In this document: positions 35,162-46,742 of the stretch, piece by piece
How the letters are laid out: every line of letters starts with the position of its first letter
Numbering within the stretch: the stretch's first letter is position 1
NCBI RefSeq assembly: GCF_033439725.1
Contig: NW_026944387.1
Span: forward strand, 3,038,001-3,102,000
DNA length: 64,000 nt
Direction of reading: 5' to 3'
DNA from: Neurospora tetraspora
Lineage: Eukaryota > Ascomycota > Sordariomycetes > Sordariales > Sordariaceae
Made by a program: the position numbers and the translations under genes
The notes under the pieces: model-generated
Told to the model about the DNA's origin: nothing
What the model saw: only the letters and a program-made list of their open reading frames with translations
Database searches by the model: none

Positions 35162-36345
35162 TGGCTGAATCCGGACGACGTGATGGCATATCGTGAATGA
35201 GGGTGTGTGTTTGAATAATAGCAGTGGCCTTTAACGTCCTTCAGCGGGTTTTTCGTGTATTTGTTCACGGGCGGCCGGCTCCTTGTGGTGCCTGAGTTCA
35301 CCATATGCTCTTTGGCGTTGGCTCACCAAGAACAATCGGGAATGCATGTGCATGTTTTAAGATGGGGGGAATCGGGAATAGAATTCGGGTACGAGAACAC
35401 TCGTCGTTCATGCATACTTCGGCTTTCCAGCAGTGCTCCAGGTTTTCAGTCTTCGGATAGGTCCTCATCCAGCATCCGTCCACCAGGGACCAAAGATACA
35501 TGAATGATTCTTGTCTATGAAGTTTTACGGCTTAAGGTGATAGGAGTACAGGGTGGGCGGGTTTGCTTCATTGTCGACAAAACTAAACAGGGTGCTGTAT
35601 GTACCGCTTCTACTCACTCATGACGGAGATGCTTTGTGGATAATGCTAGGAGTATGAGCCAATCCCGTTGGAAAGATACTGCATATGTAGCTAAGAGCGG
35701 GCGAAAAACCCCCGCATAAGGTGTAGCCTTCCCTGAAAGAGCATCTCCGTTACGAGTGAGTAGTTGCGGTATATGTGGCCAACGCTAGGAATCAGAAATA
35801 GCGGCCTATAAAGAAAAAAATAGCTGATCTACTGATTCGAAAAGCCGGGACAAAACAGATACCGGAACGTGGAAGAACGCCAAGTATGCAGAGAATGCCA
35901 GAAGGTTCAGTTTGTTTGGGGGGGGGGGGGGGGGGGGTTTACTTCGTTAAATTTGTTCATGAAGATGCTGTAAGCCTATGTACAAGTTGCCCGCCGATTT
36001 CCAAAAACTCCGAAATGGGTGGTACAGGAACGACAAAGCCAGCAAATTATGCCGATGGCTCCTTGTCTTGATCCCTTTTAGGGGGTATAAGATGCAAGAC
36101 GCGAGACGCAAATGCAATGAATACACTTTGATGCGTAAACCAAAAGATGATATCCAGGACGATGCTGTTTTCGTCTCAACTTTTCAATCCCATGTTCCGC
36201 GCGTCTCCCTTCGCCTGTGGGTGCAGCGGAACCAAACCGTTTACCCGGCCCACCGGGGCAGCTGATTCATCCGTCATCTCACATCCGACTAATTTTTTCC
36301 GTTCCTTTTTGGGGGGGTATTAAAAATGCGTCAAAGTAAGGTGAT
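35162..36345. other. Convergent intergenic region with G20 tract
   Basis: 1.18 kb between the 3' ends of the Iec3 and isocitrate dehydrogenase genes. No supported gene. It contains a pure run of 20 guanines at 35918-35937. Confidence 0.55.
35918..35937 (+). repeat. Poly-G tract (20 G)
   Basis: Twenty consecutive G residues, followed by TTT. Such tracts can form G-quadruplex structures and are unstable in replication and sequencing, so the exact length is uncertain. Confidence 0.85.
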
Positions 36346-37898
36346 TTAGAGCTTCTCCTTGAGGGTGCTCTTAAGGCGGCGCTCGACGGCAGCCATGTAC
36401 TCGGTGGTGGTGACCCAGTCCTCACGGCCGGTCTTGCCGCAGGCAAGGGCGAGATCCTTGGTCATAATGCCATCGATATCGACGGTGTCAATGCAGGCCT
36501 GCTCGAGAGCCTCAGCGAAGGCAACGAGCTCGGGGGTGTTGTCGAGCTTGCCACGCTGGACAAGACCACGGGTCCAGGCGAAGATGGAGGCAATAGGGTT
36601 GGTAGAGGTCTGGTTGCCCTTCTGGTGCTCGCGGTAGTGGCGAGTGACGGTACCGTGGGCAGCCTCGGACTCGAAGGTCTTGCCATCGGGGGTGATGAGG
36701 ACGGAGGTCATGAGACCGAGGGAGCCGAAGCCCTGAGCAACGATATCGGACTGGACATCACCATCGTAGTCTGCAAAGAGGGGTTTTCGGTTAGCTTTTG
36801 CTTCTCCGACCGGTTATCGCGGGAATCAGGTTGACTTACTCTTGAGGGCCATGATGTAGCCACCGGAGCTCTTGATCATCTGGGCGACCATGTCGTCGAT
36901 GAGACGGTGCTCGTACCAGATCTTCTTGGCCTCGAAAGCCTCCTTGTACTGGGTGTCGTAGATCTGCTGGAAGATATCCTTGAAGCGGCCATCGTACTTC
37001 TTGAGGATGGTGTTCTTGGTGCTCATGTAGAGGGGAAGCTCCTTGTCAAGAGCGAGCTTGAAGGAAGCGTGGGCGAAGCCCTCAATGGACTCATCAGTGT
37101 TGTACTGGGTCTGGGCAACACCGCCGCCGTTCTTGTAGTCGAAGACGTCGATGACCTGGGGCTCACCACCCTCGGGGGTGTAGACCATCTGGAGCTTACC
37201 GGGGCCGGGAGCGACGAGGTCCTTGGCGCGGTACTGGTCACCGAAGGCGTGGCGGCCAATGATGATGGGCTTCTTCCAGCCGGGCACCAGGCGGGGGACG
37301 CGGGGAATGACGATGGGCTCACGGAAGACGGTGCCACCAAGAGCGTTGCGGATGGTGCCGTTGGGGGAGAGCCACACTAACGCGCACAAACCATGTTAGA
37401 ACATGCGTCGACATGCACCGTGCAGCGTGCTCGCTTTCTGCATGGTGAAATTAAGGTGGAAAAAAACTTACTCTGCTTGAGCTTGAACTCCTCTACACGA
37501 GCCTCATCGGGAGTGATGGTAGCGCACTTGACACCGACAGAGTACTTCTTGATGGCCTCGGCAGCATCAATGGTGACCTGGTCGTTGGTCTCGTCACGGT
37601 ACTCAAGACCCAAGTCATAGTACTTGAGGTCGATGTCGAGGAAGGGGTAGATGAACTTGTCCTTGATGTCCTGCCAGATGATGCGGGTCATCTCATCGCC
37701 ATCGAGCTCGACGACGGGGTTCTTGACCTTGATCTTCTGGAAAGCCTCGGAAGCCATTGTGCGGTATCTGTTGTTGGAGACGAAGAGGGAAGGGGCAGCA
37801 GGGCGAGCGAAGGCAGGAGCAGTGGCGATGTTGAGACGGGAGTAGACAGAAGCCTGACGGAGGGAGGAGCGGATAAGGTTTGCAGTGACGGGCGACAT
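36346..37898 (-). CDS. idp1: NADP-dependent isocitrate dehydrogenase
   Basis: Predicted exons are 37898-37472, 37376-36840 and 36770-36346, 462 aa. It catalyses isocitrate + NADP+ to 2-oxoglutarate + CO2 + NADPH as a homodimer. Hallmarks are [20 protein letters not shown], the substrate loop [20 protein letters not shown], the [13 protein letters not shown]-like segment, [20 protein letters not shown] restored across intron 2, and NADP-binding [20 protein letters not shown]. The first 47 residues ([20 protein letters not shown] onward) are Arg/Ser/Ala-rich without acids, a good mitochondrial presequence. Met48 ([20 protein letters not shown]) would begin a cytosolic form, as reported for Aspergillus homologues that make two isoforms. 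The C-terminus is EKL, a weak peroxisomal-type end. Introns are 95 and 69 nt. Confidence 0.97.
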
Positions 37899-39484
37899 GG
37901 TGGGAAAAAGGAAGGGGGGGAGGGGGGTTAGTAAAGGGGGGTTGAAGAGACGAAAGCTTAGGAGGCCCGGAATTATTCGCACCGGGACGGGCCGGAGGGA
38001 ACTCAAGAGTCAGGAGAGTCAGGAGCGTCAGGAGGAGGCGGAATGGACGGAAGGGGGGGAAACGAAGTCCGGCCGGTCCAGGTCAGAGGGCAGACGAGTA
38101 GCAGAGCTTGGGATCCCTTTGGAAAGCCGAGGAAGTTAGCCGATGGGATGATGACCGATACAGCGCACAACAACCAGCAACGAGACGGATTTGAACCGGG
38201 AACTTGGAAGGGTCCCCGGCGTGGTGGGATATGACTATGGGGAGAATGGAGACGGCGCTCCTCCGGATCCTAGAGGCTGAAGCAGAGGACTCCAGACTCC
38301 AGAGTGGGCCACGGCAAGCTCGCAGTTGCGAAGTGCATTGCGGGTTCCGGCACATCTCGGCTCTCAGGCCGACCAGGCGGACAGCTCAACAGACAAGTGG
38401 ACGACCACCTTCTTGAACTGGCCGGCCGTCGTCACCGGAGGGGGAGCCTCAGCTGCGGCCCAAAGGAGCGCTAGAGTCTGGCATGCAGCAGGGCAGGGGA
38501 CTTGTGCTATCATGCTATTATGGCAGCATAGGGGAATTGTGTTTCAAGACATGGTACTAACTAGAATCTTGCAATGATAATCAAGTACCTCTGTACCGAG
38601 TATCACCTGTTCGATAGTGTATATATATGAGCCTGGCGGGTTCCTGGCGACGGCGCGACTAGGTCGACTAAGTGCTCGACAGGGTCAGCTTGCTTCAGAC
38701 GAGGCGACTGACGCATGTGTAGGTAGAGGTAGTGTGTAGTGTAAGGTAGTGTACTCTGCGCAGTCCATCTGACAAATGCCAGCAACGGGACGCAGCGGGA
38801 CGATGCTGACTTGCCCGACGACGTCGACCGTACCTACGTACGCAGTTGTACGTAACGTTGCTCGTGGGTACCTGCCTACCTTCTGTGACTTTTTGGTCGC
38901 GTGTAGCGGGGAGCAGTGGATGAACCGGCTGGCTCTGTGACTGACTGACTCTTTGACCGACTGATAACTGGCGGACTGGGCTTTGATGTCTTCACTTGAG
39001 ATGGAGCGAAAAGTCTTTTTGATATTCTATCCAGCAATTTGTGCCATCTCCGGCTATCGGACTTGCCAAATCGCCATATATAGATTCCTTGCACCTCCCC
39101 AGACTGCGCACCTCCGATATTGACTCTGCCTGCTGCAAAAGCCTGCACTCTGCTCTGTGTTGGTACGGCCGCGAACCGGTATCATGCCAGCGGCCGTGTC
39201 GCAGAATACAGAATTACCAGCGTCTGGCGCGTGTGTAAAATATGAGCAATTCGCCGTTATTACGGATTCGTAAAGCAAGAGCCTCACACGCCTCAGAAAA
39301 CTCTTCCTGGCTCGACGTTGAAAAGCGGGGAAATCGGACCTCTGATGGAGGGGCACACGCCGGTGTTGGAGGGGTTGGGCTGCCCCTCACTGGTTGCCGT
39401 CGTCGTCCCAAAAGTATCCATCCAATGAGGACAGCGGGCGCACGCTCACAAGGGCAAGTCCACCACCTCTTTGGCAGGCAGGGG
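37899..39484. other. Intergenic between IDH gene and RIP island
   Basis: 1.6 kb holding the IDH promoter (first part) and ordinary GC-rich DNA up to the inverted-repeat element. No supported gene. A tRNA T-arm-like sequence near 38190 was examined and rejected. Confidence 0.5.
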
Positions 39485-39550
39485 ACCGCTGTGCGTTGAA
39501 AACGCGGTGTCAGTCCCCACTTTTGAATTGAGCCGCCAAATACACACACA
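39485..39550 (+). repeat. Terminal inverted repeat, left copy
   Basis: 66 bp, beginning ACCGCTGTGCGTTGAAAACG. It pairs with 44811-44876 and retains the less mutated state at the five differing sites. Confidence 0.9.
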
Positions 39551-40639
39551 TCGTAAATCCATCGATACGTAACAACAATAAAATCTTCAAACGCCTATAT
39601 TATTACCAATCTTAAGGGTATTTACAATCCAATTACTATTCTATACTCGTATAGATCCCCCTAATCAATTAAAGTCAATATTAAAGGGTTCTAAATAATA
39701 AACTAATCTATACCGTATACGCTTCGTACTAAGTACCGCTGCGCCCACCTCAATTATACTTCCTAAACGCTCCCTTTCCAACGATGAGAATAAACTCCAA
39801 CGATTGAAGCGGCTTTTAATACCCAATACCCGTATAATTCGTATAAACGCTGGTTTAAAAGACGGAAATAGAAATAATAAAAGGATTCTTATTCGAACGG
39901 CGTATATAATAAGCGGTATAGTTACTATAGAGCTAGCCCAGCCAACCCAACTAACCAAACCCAATCTACGCATTATTATTCGAAATAATAATAATTTTAC
40001 ATTAAATAGTAATAATACTTCGAAACCTAGGAAGGCTAATATTATTAATAAATAATATATAATTTCTATTATAATTTCCTCTATACCCGCCGCCTCTTCG
40101 AATAATTTATATATTATATTTAAACTTTTAATTTCTTCCCTATCGACCGTTCCCCTTCTAATTCCTTCGACCGCTCCCCCTTTAATTCTAATTCTTTCAA
40201 CTTTTCGAATTCCTTCGACCTTTCGAATTCCCGCTATTACTTCGTCCTCTCAAACTCCCGCCCCCTTTCAAAATTATAATTAAATTCTTAAATTATTACA
40301 TTAATAAATTAAAAAGTAATAGCTCCACTACTATGAAACCCCAATTAATAATAAAGATAGAGATTATTTATTACCAATTGTAAGTAATAATTATAAATTA
40401 TACGAAAAATATATTTCTTCGCTATAATAGAAATTATAAAGTAAACTTGAAATTAATAAATAAATTAATATTATACTTCCTACTCCCCTATTTCGTCAGT
40501 AATCAACCTAAAAATCCCGTATTGTAGTAATATTTTGAAGGCTGCCACCGATCCTTAATTTTCTATATATTTTATTTATATATAATAGATTATAAATAGC
40601 GGATACTTATTTTAATAATTTCCCTATATAGTCTAATAA

Positions 40640-41080
40640 ATTACTTATTTTCGTTTCGACCAACTATATTCGAATTAAAAAAGACGATAGCGGTAATATC
40701 GATAAAGAGGATTATAATAAGCTTAATATCGAATTTGCAACTAAAGTATAGAAAATAAAGGGCAACCTTATCGAAGTAGCCTGTAGTGAGTATAATTTCC
40801 TTAGTATAAACCCTAATATTATTATATAATATATGAATTAATTAGCTAATATATAAAAGAAGAATAAAAAAAGTATTACGCTCTATTAAGACTGTATTAT
40901 CTTAAAGAAAAGTAATTACGAGAGTTTAACTACGCCGTTTAAGTATTATAATATTTCGAAGGTAATATATAATCTTCTTTAATAACTTGCTAAATAATAT
41001 TTTGTTGCAATTACCGTTTATATCCGTATTATTAAGAGATTCCTATGGCTAAATACTACCTCTACTTTTAGTACACTTAC
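40640..41080 (+). other. Possible unidentified coding relic in RIP island
   Basis: About 440 bases that read as protein-like with comparatively few stops in one frame, with charged and hydrophobic residues in plausible proportion. The family is not recognised, so this may be a second gene of the element, part of a nested element, or chance. Confidence 0.25.
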
Positions 41081-41454
41081 TCTATTTTAAATCATTTTTC
41101 TTATAAAGCGGTTAATTAGTCATAATATTTCCTAATCCTAATTATAATCCTAATCCGTTAATTCCTACCGCCAATTATTTCGTTAGCCTTTTATACTTAT
41201 TACCGCGCCCGCTGCCACGTCCGTTAATACTTTTAAATAATTTAAAATAATTAATTTTAATCGAAAGTTAATAATTAATTGGATATTATACGAATTTAAG
41301 AACCGCCACGAAATTAAGTTTAAAGCTTAAAATGAAGGTAGAAAATCGTCTAATTTATTATATAATAAATTAATTAAAGCGTAGGGATATAAAATTGGGC
41401 GCGAATATAAAAATTATTGTAAAAGATAAGAATATTATTAATATTATATTATAC

Positions 41455-41700
41455 TGGGTCCTTGGGGTCTTTAGGATCTTTGGCCAGCTTGTTATTGTCG
41501 GGCTTGTTAGACTTACCTAGGGCCTTAGCCTGAGCTTTGTTGGAAGGGGCTATGGTGATGCTGGGTTGGAGCTGAGAAGGAAATATGGGCGGCGCGATGT
41601 CGGGGTAGGAGCGGTAAGTTGGGAGGTAGGTGGGATGGGGAGTATAAGAGGGAAGAAGAGGAAGGAAGGGAAGGAGCAAGGGAGAGATTATTTTATCGAT
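41455..41700. other. GC-rich patch inside the RIP island
   Basis: About 250 bases of ordinary composition in the AT-rich island. The minus strand has a 76-codon Pro/Lys/Asp-rich frame (41449-41679) ending in a DPKDPKDPV tail. The plus strand of the right half is almost pure purine. The sequence is not recognised. It may be a host fragment or an insertion that escaped RIP. Confidence 0.5.
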
Positions 41701-43248
41701 TGGAAAATAGGTCGCTATAATATATTTATTATAAAAGATAGGATAAAAGGGCAGGGTGAAAAGAAGTAGAAGAATAATAATACAATTAGTAATTAATTAA
41801 TTCTAGGGGAAGGAACGAAGGGAAAATAGGATGGGGGTAAGGCCGGAGGGACTATATACCAGAATTAAAGATTACGCTTCGAGAATAACAGTGAGGTTAT
41901 ACCGAGTGGAAGATAAATAGCGAAGGTACGGAGCTGATATGGCGCCGTCGCGATAGAGTAGCGGAGGGTTTTCAGCCGGCTGCGGTACGGTTTTTCCTAC
42001 TAATTAAGAACGGAAGTAGTACTGTATACCCACTGGGTGGACTATATAGTTAGTTAGCGTGTATAAGACCAATAATAATATATTATACCTAATTAGAAAT
42101 ACTATTTCCCCTTGATAGTAAAAAATCTTATTAATTAAATTAGCGCTATTACTAGTAAATGAGCTACTATTAATTAACCTCCTGCTGATATAACTTCGTA
42201 ATAATTTAATTCTCAATAATAATTAATTTGTCAAATCGGCGCGCTAATATTTAGGCAGTCTAATTACTAGTAATTTCAACTATTTATATTATATACTATC
42301 CCGGGTACGAAATATAATAGTAGTAGAAGAGGCTATTTACTGCTACTTCAAATCTTCAATTTTAACCTTCAAAATAATTATTAAATTAACGGTAACGCGT
42401 ATAGAATTAATAGTAATAATAATAAAGTTGGAACATTACTTACTTTACTTCTAATACCTCTCTTTAATGATTATAGAGGTATAAGTATAGGGATAATAGG
42501 TATAAGATTAGCGGCTAAGCCTGTTTTATTTATTTTGCTTACTTTCCTTAGCGTTAGTACTTTTAGCGTTAATACCTTTCGCGCTAGTACTTCTCGTATT
42601 AGTAACGGCGATCTTTAACCTTCCTCCTCTCTACTTTTTTTATTACTAAACCGACCGTTTAATTGCTTCGTTGCCAATTTTCTAAAGTAATTTATTTTTA
42701 AATAAGCCCTTAAATCTAATAAAAATAATATATTAAAGAACGCGTTCTATAATATCTAAAAATCCTTTATAGCTAGGTAGCTATCCCTCTATTAAATATG
42801 TAATTTCCTTATAAAGTAATATTTTAATTATAGAATCGACGAAGGTATTTATATTGTAATTAAAAAGGCGATTAAGTAATACTTCTATTTCGAGCGAGAT
42901 TATATATAATGGTCGTCGTTATTACCGCTCCGGGGAGCTCTAATACCCCTACTGTAAACCGTTAACCTTAGTGCGCTATTATAGTTACAAAGTAAATATT
43001 TATATTTTAATAATTATATATATTGCTAATTACTGTATAATATAAATACCCTCCTCCTAAATTCGTTATAGTAAAATATCTAAAATTACCGCGCCCCTCC
43101 CAAATTTCGATAATAACGACCGCATCTATAATAGCTTTATTTACAATAAAGAGAATAACTTAAACGACGGTCCGCGTATTGATAAAAACCTTAATGCGAC
43201 CGTTAGCAAACTGAATACTAGTGATAATAATAATAAAATTTAATAAAT

Positions 43249-43326
43249 ATACGAATTAAAGAGGAGGATTATATATACGAATTAAAGAAGGAGATTATAT
43301 ATACAAATTAAAGAAGGGGATTATAT
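43249..43326 (+). repeat. 26-bp minisatellite, three copies
   Basis: Three head-to-tail units of ATACGAATTAAAGAGGAGGA plus TTATAT, differing only at a few G/A and C/T sites, inside the RIP island. Confidence 0.85.
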
Positions 43327-43778
43327 ATATAAAGAATTATTATATAAATAAATACTATATTAATAAATTATACTAATTTTGAAGAATTTATAGTATTTCT
43401 AATAATTTAGGAGTCTTTATTGCTATTATTACTATTATTACATATTTGCGCCATTTTCTTACTTTTTCGTTTTGCATCACTCGATTAAGCATTCAATTAC
43501 CCTCGATTTTAGCCATACTCAATTCGGTATATTTACTATATAATTTAATATTTTATACTACTGTCCTTATTAACTTCAATTCGTATGATTAATCCCTATA
43601 TAATATGATGTAGTCCTTTAGTTCGCTAGCCATATTAAATTTATTAAAGGGTACGTACGTTTAGTAGTAATACCCTTATATAGTATAAACTTCCTACCCT
43701 ACTACCCGCGCTACCCCCTCGAAGAAACTTTTAAATCCGCCTTCTTTTAATCAGTAACTACTAGCCTACTAGTATTAC

Positions 43779-44617
43779 CGCTTTATATATACCTTTACGT
43801 TATTAAAATATACCTCAATAAGGTTAAAATTTAAAGAGTATAGTAATAAGAACTAAAATAATATATTTCTATTATTGTATGCGTTTTTAATAGAAGGGTA
43901 TTTATATTATAATATATTATCTATTATTAAAGTACTATATTGAGCGGGGAACTGGTTTATTTTAGGGAGTACCTCCTCCTTTAGCTATATAACGAAGCTG
44001 TTTGTATTTATTGCTCCCTTATAGTATATTATATTAATAAGGCTATTTATAATTAATACTGGTAGTAGATAGAACCGTTTACCCCTAATTAATATGCTCT
44101 TTAACTATAGAAATATACCCTTTAGCGCCTATCCTATATAACGAACGCCATCCCTCTTATTAATACCAAACTTATTATAAAAAACGTATATCTCTAGAAA
44201 GAATTTAGAAACCTTCTTCAACTAATTTAACTGTAATAATTCGTTATATTAAAAAGCTTTATAAGCTATCCTCTTATTATTTTAATTAGAAGATTTTAAT
44301 TACTTTAATATAGCGGACTACAATACGTATATATTTAATTCGTTAATTAAGAAGTACTATATCTTATTGAAGTATAGATCGGGTTTATATCGAAGGAATT
44401 CGAATATTTCTTATACAATAGTAAATTAGATATAATTCGAAATTATTATACGCAATTAATTATAATATATATATTAACCTCTATAACTCAGGGCGCTAAT
44501 ATAATTGCGTTAAATACTGAACGAGGTTGGGGATATAATTGCCTAATCGTATTGTAATTCTTTTTCAATCTCTAAACCTATCGCTTACTAATACCAATAA
44601 TATACGCAATTTTATGA
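43779..44617 (-). pseudogene. Tc1/mariner (IS630-type) transposase relic
   Basis: Read on the minus strand, the right end of the island keeps recognisable protein traces of a Tc1/mariner transposase. A helix-turn-helix segment (LHKIAYIIGISKR) lies at about 44560-44617. A middle catalytic block (NQFPAQYSTLIIDN, containing the second aspartate) lies at about 43916-43957. A terminal catalytic block (YSLNFNLIEVYFNNVKVYIK) at 43779-43850 corresponds to the family's YSPDFNPIE motif with RIP-type replacements (Pro to Leu, Asp to Asn). The two catalytic blocks are in the same frame and the helix-turn-helix is in another, so small indels have accumulated along with many stop codons. Orientation and position, starting just inside the right inverted repeat, support this transposase as the original gene of the element. 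Confidence 0.78.
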
Positions 44618-44810
44618 AGATATTCGCTAATAACCAGCATTACGTATATCGTTTAGCGCTGTTAGTCATTTGTATAGTGCCTTATCGCTACAGCCATCTT
44701 AAATCTTTTGGCCTTCGAAATCTAGTTAAAATCGTTAAATTTGAGTACAAATCAAGTATAAAACGATAGAGTTATAAATCTTGAAGGTCTAGCATATCAA
44801 TATTCATGCA

Positions 44811-44876
44811 TATGTGTATATTTGGCGGCTTAATTCAAAAGTGGGGACTGATACTGCGTTTTCAACGCACAGCGGT
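44811..44876 (-). repeat. Terminal inverted repeat, right copy
   Basis: Reverse complement of the left repeat at 61 of 66 positions. Differences are transitions toward A/T in this copy, consistent with RIP acting on it. Confidence 0.9.
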
Positions 44877-46742
44877 TCGTATACGGGTTATGCAGCAGTG
44901 TGCTATTGTAACCCCCACATTTCTGCACCCGAAATGGTTAAATGGTTGCAGATGGCTGCAAGGTGTGAGGAAATGTCCAGGGACGAACCATCGCAATCAT
45001 TGATCCCCTTCGACCGTGAAACCGCGTGAAACTTGAAACAGCAGTGCCGTCACCATTCTCTATTCTGTGTGGCGTGTGGTTGCCATCGCAATTCGCGACT
45101 TTGCTCAAGGCCGGTGCTATCCACGATCCATGCCGCCGCCACCGCTTCGAGTTTCACCACTTTCGCCAACGCCAACGCCCACGACACCACGACACCCTCG
45201 ACACCGTTTTCCATTCGCCTTTTATCCTATCGCAATCTTGGTGGGCCGATCGCACCGCCTTCGGCCGGGAAGAGTGCAGGATCCTTCGGTAGCAGAGCGG
45301 ACCCGGGGGCGGATTCCCGGAGCCCAGGGCTTCCTTAGACGGCTTTCCATTGGTCCAATGGCCACTCAGCTTGCAAGGAACACCGTCTTCGGTCCCCATT
45401 TAACCGGGAGACCTCTTGTTGAACCCATGCTGAAACCGCTGCCATGGTCGGACATATGGTTACAGGGGTATGGCTTCCGGATTCCGGATCATCTGGGACC
45501 AAGGCCGACGACGACAACGACAACGACGAGGGCAGGCTCTGGTAGACCTCACTACAGTACCAAAGTATCTAGGAATCAACAGGCTCCAGCCTTGGGGTAC
45601 GCCAACGTCCTGTAGTTCCGGCCTCGTGTTCTCATGTATCACCAACAACAGGTCTTCACGGCCTCACGCCTCAGGTTCCAAAATGTGCTAGCGAATGGCG
45701 TAACACGGGGAGCGCTCGTCAGTGCGGGCCCTTGTTGGCTCAACGGAATGATGGATCTGATAAAAACCACGCAAGGCCGGTAGGCTACACCCACACGCTC
45801 ACCGTACCGCCGGCACTAAAACCACAGCTAGCTGCGGACCCGAGTCAGGTTCGAAACAACATATTCCGACATCGCCAACAGCCACTGGTGAGTAGGCAAC
45901 GTAGAGCCTTGCGGTTGACAGGAGACCTCAATGCACAGGGCCTGGGATATTAACTTCAGTTGCTTATAAACGTTGGCGTCGTCGTTTGACCCTAAAGTGT
46001 AGTTCAGCCGGGCTGCCGGAGAGAGCTTCGGACAACTCGGGACTCCTTCGCCAGTTTCGGAGATAAGCTACTCCAGGCTGCGGACAGGGTATGCGCTAAA
46101 AGCACAACGCAATGCCAAGCATTTTAATTATAGTCGATGTGTAATCGAAGCTCACGGCCGCAACCGTCAAGTCGTCTTCGTGCCATCATCTTCCGTCGAC
46201 AAAGTTTCTTCCGAGATATGCCGGATTTGATGCCTCCCTGTCTGCCTCGTTCTCTGCCTTTGTGGCTGTCTTGTAAGCATGAACATAGACTTGGGACTAC
46301 TCGCAGCATGTAGTGCCATCAAGGTGCGCCACGCTTCCGATACGCCTTGCGCCAGCTGCCTGCCGACAGATCTGGTGTGGCGAGGCAAGGTACCTTGAGG
46401 ACTGAGACACTGCGTAGGGCATATCGATAAGCTTGTCGATAAGCAATGATGGCTCAACCTCCACCTGCCATCCGCCGTCCTCGTCCTCATCCCCGTCCGT
46501 CCCCGTCCCCATCCTCCATCGTGGCCCGCGAACAGGACAATGAGAAGGCAATGTCGGAAGCCACCAATGCCCAAAAGGAGAGAGGCAGTTTCATAGACCG
46601 CAATGCCGGTCCTTTCCTGTGACAGCCATCCACCACAAGTTCCCCGGTTCCGTGCTGAAACATGAAAGCAAACCGGAAGGCATGATACATTCATTCCATG
46701 GCCCGTATCCACTCACATTCAACCTCATCAAGGCCAAGCACA
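44877..46742. other. Intergenic right of RIP island
   Basis: 1.9 kb of ordinary composition. A 182-codon frame at 45067-45615 (+) is Pro/Arg/Thr-rich with overlapping frames in all phases and is not called. Near 46425 there is a short direct repeat of CGATAAGC. No gene is supported. Confidence 0.5.

Larger units (their letters stand above)
39485..44876. mobile_element. RIP-mutated 5.4-kb inverted-repeat DNA transposon island (Tc1/mariner-type)
   Basis: A 66-bp sequence at 39485-39550 recurs inverted at 44811-44876 with 61 of 66 matches, and all five differences are C/T or G/A transitions. Between them, composition switches abruptly to very AT-rich DNA, dominated by TA-containing words and poor in CA and TG. 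This is the signature of RIP (CpA to TpA). A Tc1/mariner-type transposase relic lies at the right end on the minus strand. The left 4 kb is unexplained. Tc1-type elements are usually 1.3 to 2.5 kb, so the outer element is probably interrupted by another insertion or carries extra DNA. I see no TA or other clear target duplication at the outermost ends. The element is dead, with no long open frame left. Confidence 0.8.

Noticed and set aside
36907-37380. 157-codon plus-strand frame opposite isocitrate dehydrogenase
   Set aside because: Antisense shadow of a highly conserved exon.
38160-38240. Reverse-strand GGTTCAAATCC near 38190
   Set aside because: The flanking bases do not pair as a T stem and no A-box was found.
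39485-44876. Interpretation of the AT-rich island as a centromere fragment or mitochondrial insertion
   Set aside because: Inverted terminal repeats, RIP-type transitions and transposase traces explain the composition. No mitochondrial genes were seen.
45067-45615. 182-codon plus-strand frame right of the RIP island
   Set aside because: Biased Pro/Arg/Thr composition with open frames in other phases. Looks like chance in GC-rich DNA.
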